A stretch of DNA of 5,075 nucleotides, taken from assembly GCA_044425575.1 (NCBI GenBank), contig JAWXVE010000098.1, positions 1 through 5,075 of the forward strand, written 5' to 3'. Below the pieces are notes generated by a model that had not been told where the DNA came from, ran no database searches, and saw nothing but the letters and a program-made list of their open reading frames with translations. Source of the stretch: JAWXVE01 sp044425575 (GTDB taxonomy: Bacteria > Bacillota > Clostridia > Lachnospirales > Lachnospiraceae). The translations under genes and the position numbers were made by a program. Of this stretch, positions 4,369 through 5,075 are shown in pieces (positions within the stretch are counted from its first letter, which is position 1; every line of letters starts with the position of its first letter).

Positions 4369-5075
4369 ATGGTCAAAATTGATATTATATCTGGCTTTTT
4401 AGGAGCGGGAAAGACAACTTTAATACGAAAATTAATTCAACAAGGATTTCAAGGAGAGAAAGTCGTACTCATAGAGAATGAATTTGGTGAAATTGGCATT
4501 GATGGCGGATTCTTACAAGAAGTAGGAGTAGAAATCCGAGAAATGAACTCTGGTTGCATTTGTTGTTCTTTAGTGGGGGATTTTGAAGAATCACTGAAAG
4601 AAGTAATTACAACGTATACACCTGAGAGAATTATTATTGAACCATCTGGTGTTGGGAAGTTATCCGATGTAATCAAAGCAGTAGAATCCGTTACTTCTCA
4701 AGGAGAAGTGGAACTGAATAATAAAATTACTGTAGTGAATGCAGCAAAGTGTAATATGTATATGAAGAACTTTGGAGAGTTCTTCCTGAATCAAGTAGAG
4801 CACGCAGATTCAATCGTACTGAGCCGCACAGGTGGAATGACAGATGGGATGTTGGACGAGGTAGTTGACCAATTGCGTGTGCATAATCACCATGGAACCA
4901 TGATTACTACACCATGGGAACAGCTAGATGGAGCAGATATGTTGGCATCCATGGAGCATCAACATACCCTGGAAGAATCTATGAGAGCAGAATTGCACCA
5001 TGACCATGAACATGGGGAACATTGTGGTTGCGGAGGACACGAACATGACCACCACCATGAACATGGGGAACACTG
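4369..5075 (+). CDS. CobW/P47K-family GTPase, probable metal chaperone (3' end cut off)
   Basis: This is a G3E-family P-loop GTPase of the CobW/YjiA/ZNG1 group, which use GTP hydrolysis to deliver metals such as zinc or cobalt to client proteins in the cytoplasm. Visible motifs are Walker A GFLGAGKTT (9-17), ENEFGEIGID (36-45), the hallmark metal-binding CxCC as GCICC (62-66), and the switch-like IIIEPSGVG (88-96). The usual NKxD guanine motif is replaced by SRTG (152-155). From residue 210 a His-rich tail begins (HHDHEHGEHCGCGGH) and continues to the edge, with Cys219 and Cys221 adding ligands. The start is set by an in-frame TAA at 4357-4359; AAGGT at 4358-4362 lies six bases before the ATG. 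Only the first 235 codons are in the window, so the C-terminal CobW domain is mostly unseen. Metal identity is not determined; the His/Cys tail favours zinc, nickel or cobalt. Confidence 0.92.
   Translation, partial: MVKIDIISGFLGAGKTTLIRKLIQQGFQGEKVVLIENEFGEIGIDGGFLQEVGVEIREMNSGCICCSLVGDFEESLKEVITTYTPERIIIEPSGVGKLSDVIKAVESVTSQGEVELNNKITVVNAAKCNMYMKNFGEFFLNQVEHADSIVLSRTGGMTDGMLDEVVDQLRVHNHHGTMITTPWEQLDGADMLASMEHQHTLEESMRAELHHDHEHGEHCGCGGHEHDHHHEHGEH
5003..5075 (+). repeat. 51-bp-period repeat in the His-rich coding tail
   Basis: The 22 bases at 5003-5024 recur at 5054-5075 with a single C/T difference, an offset of 51 bp or 17 codons. Both encode the HEHGEH unit. The second copy ends exactly at the window edge, so more copies may follow. 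Confidence 0.6.

Noticed and set aside
4449..4676. Minus-strand 75-codon ORF inside the CobW-family gene
   Set aside because: It is antisense to the GTPase and CxCC motifs and has no independent support.

Overview
The window looks like a low-GC Firmicutes chromosome, most likely a Clostridia/Lachnospiraceae member. This rests on the AT-rich sequence, strong Shine-Dalgarno sites, the particular AspRS variant, and remnants of gene families that I recall as common in that group. No database search was possible, so family assignments come from recognised motifs.

Bases 1-1326 are a decayed accessory patch. The left flank (1-282) holds no gene. It has a leftward promoter (70-98) whose transcript runs off the window edge through a small hairpin, and a rightward promoter (180-208). 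A fossil insertion sequence of the IS1182 type follows, bounded by an imperfect 15-bp inverted repeat (283-297 and 1312-1326). Its transposase is broken by missing ends, at least two frameshifts and two internal deletions. Two passenger scraps also lie inside the repeats. One is about 26 codons of a type I restriction-modification methylase (HsdM), fused in frame to the transposase. The other is about 45 codons of a tyrosine recombinase of the XerC/D-like type. In that order they suggest the residue of a type I R-M locus with its own recombinase.

Bases 1327-1688 are an intergenic stretch with two promoter candidates and a doubtful 56-codon ORF (1413-1583). No T-box leader is visible.

Bases 1689-5075 are housekeeping-like and all on the + strand. 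They encode aspartyl-tRNA synthetase (aspS, 1689-3452), a 146-aa helical protein of unknown function (3514-3954) ending at a strong intrinsic terminator (3971-4006), a 58-aa membrane-anchored peptide (4111-4287), and the first 235 codons of a CobW/P47K-family GTPase with a histidine-rich tail (4369 to the right edge). The GTPase gene has a near-consensus promoter and a perfect dyad at the predicted transcription start, so it is probably regulated separately. The aspS and 146-aa genes can share a transcript. A pair of mutually exclusive hairpins between them may control translation of the second gene.

No rRNA, tRNA or CRISPR array was seen. The two most unusual signals are the chimeric fossil with R-M and recombinase scraps inside IS ends, and the alternative hairpins at 3464-3513.
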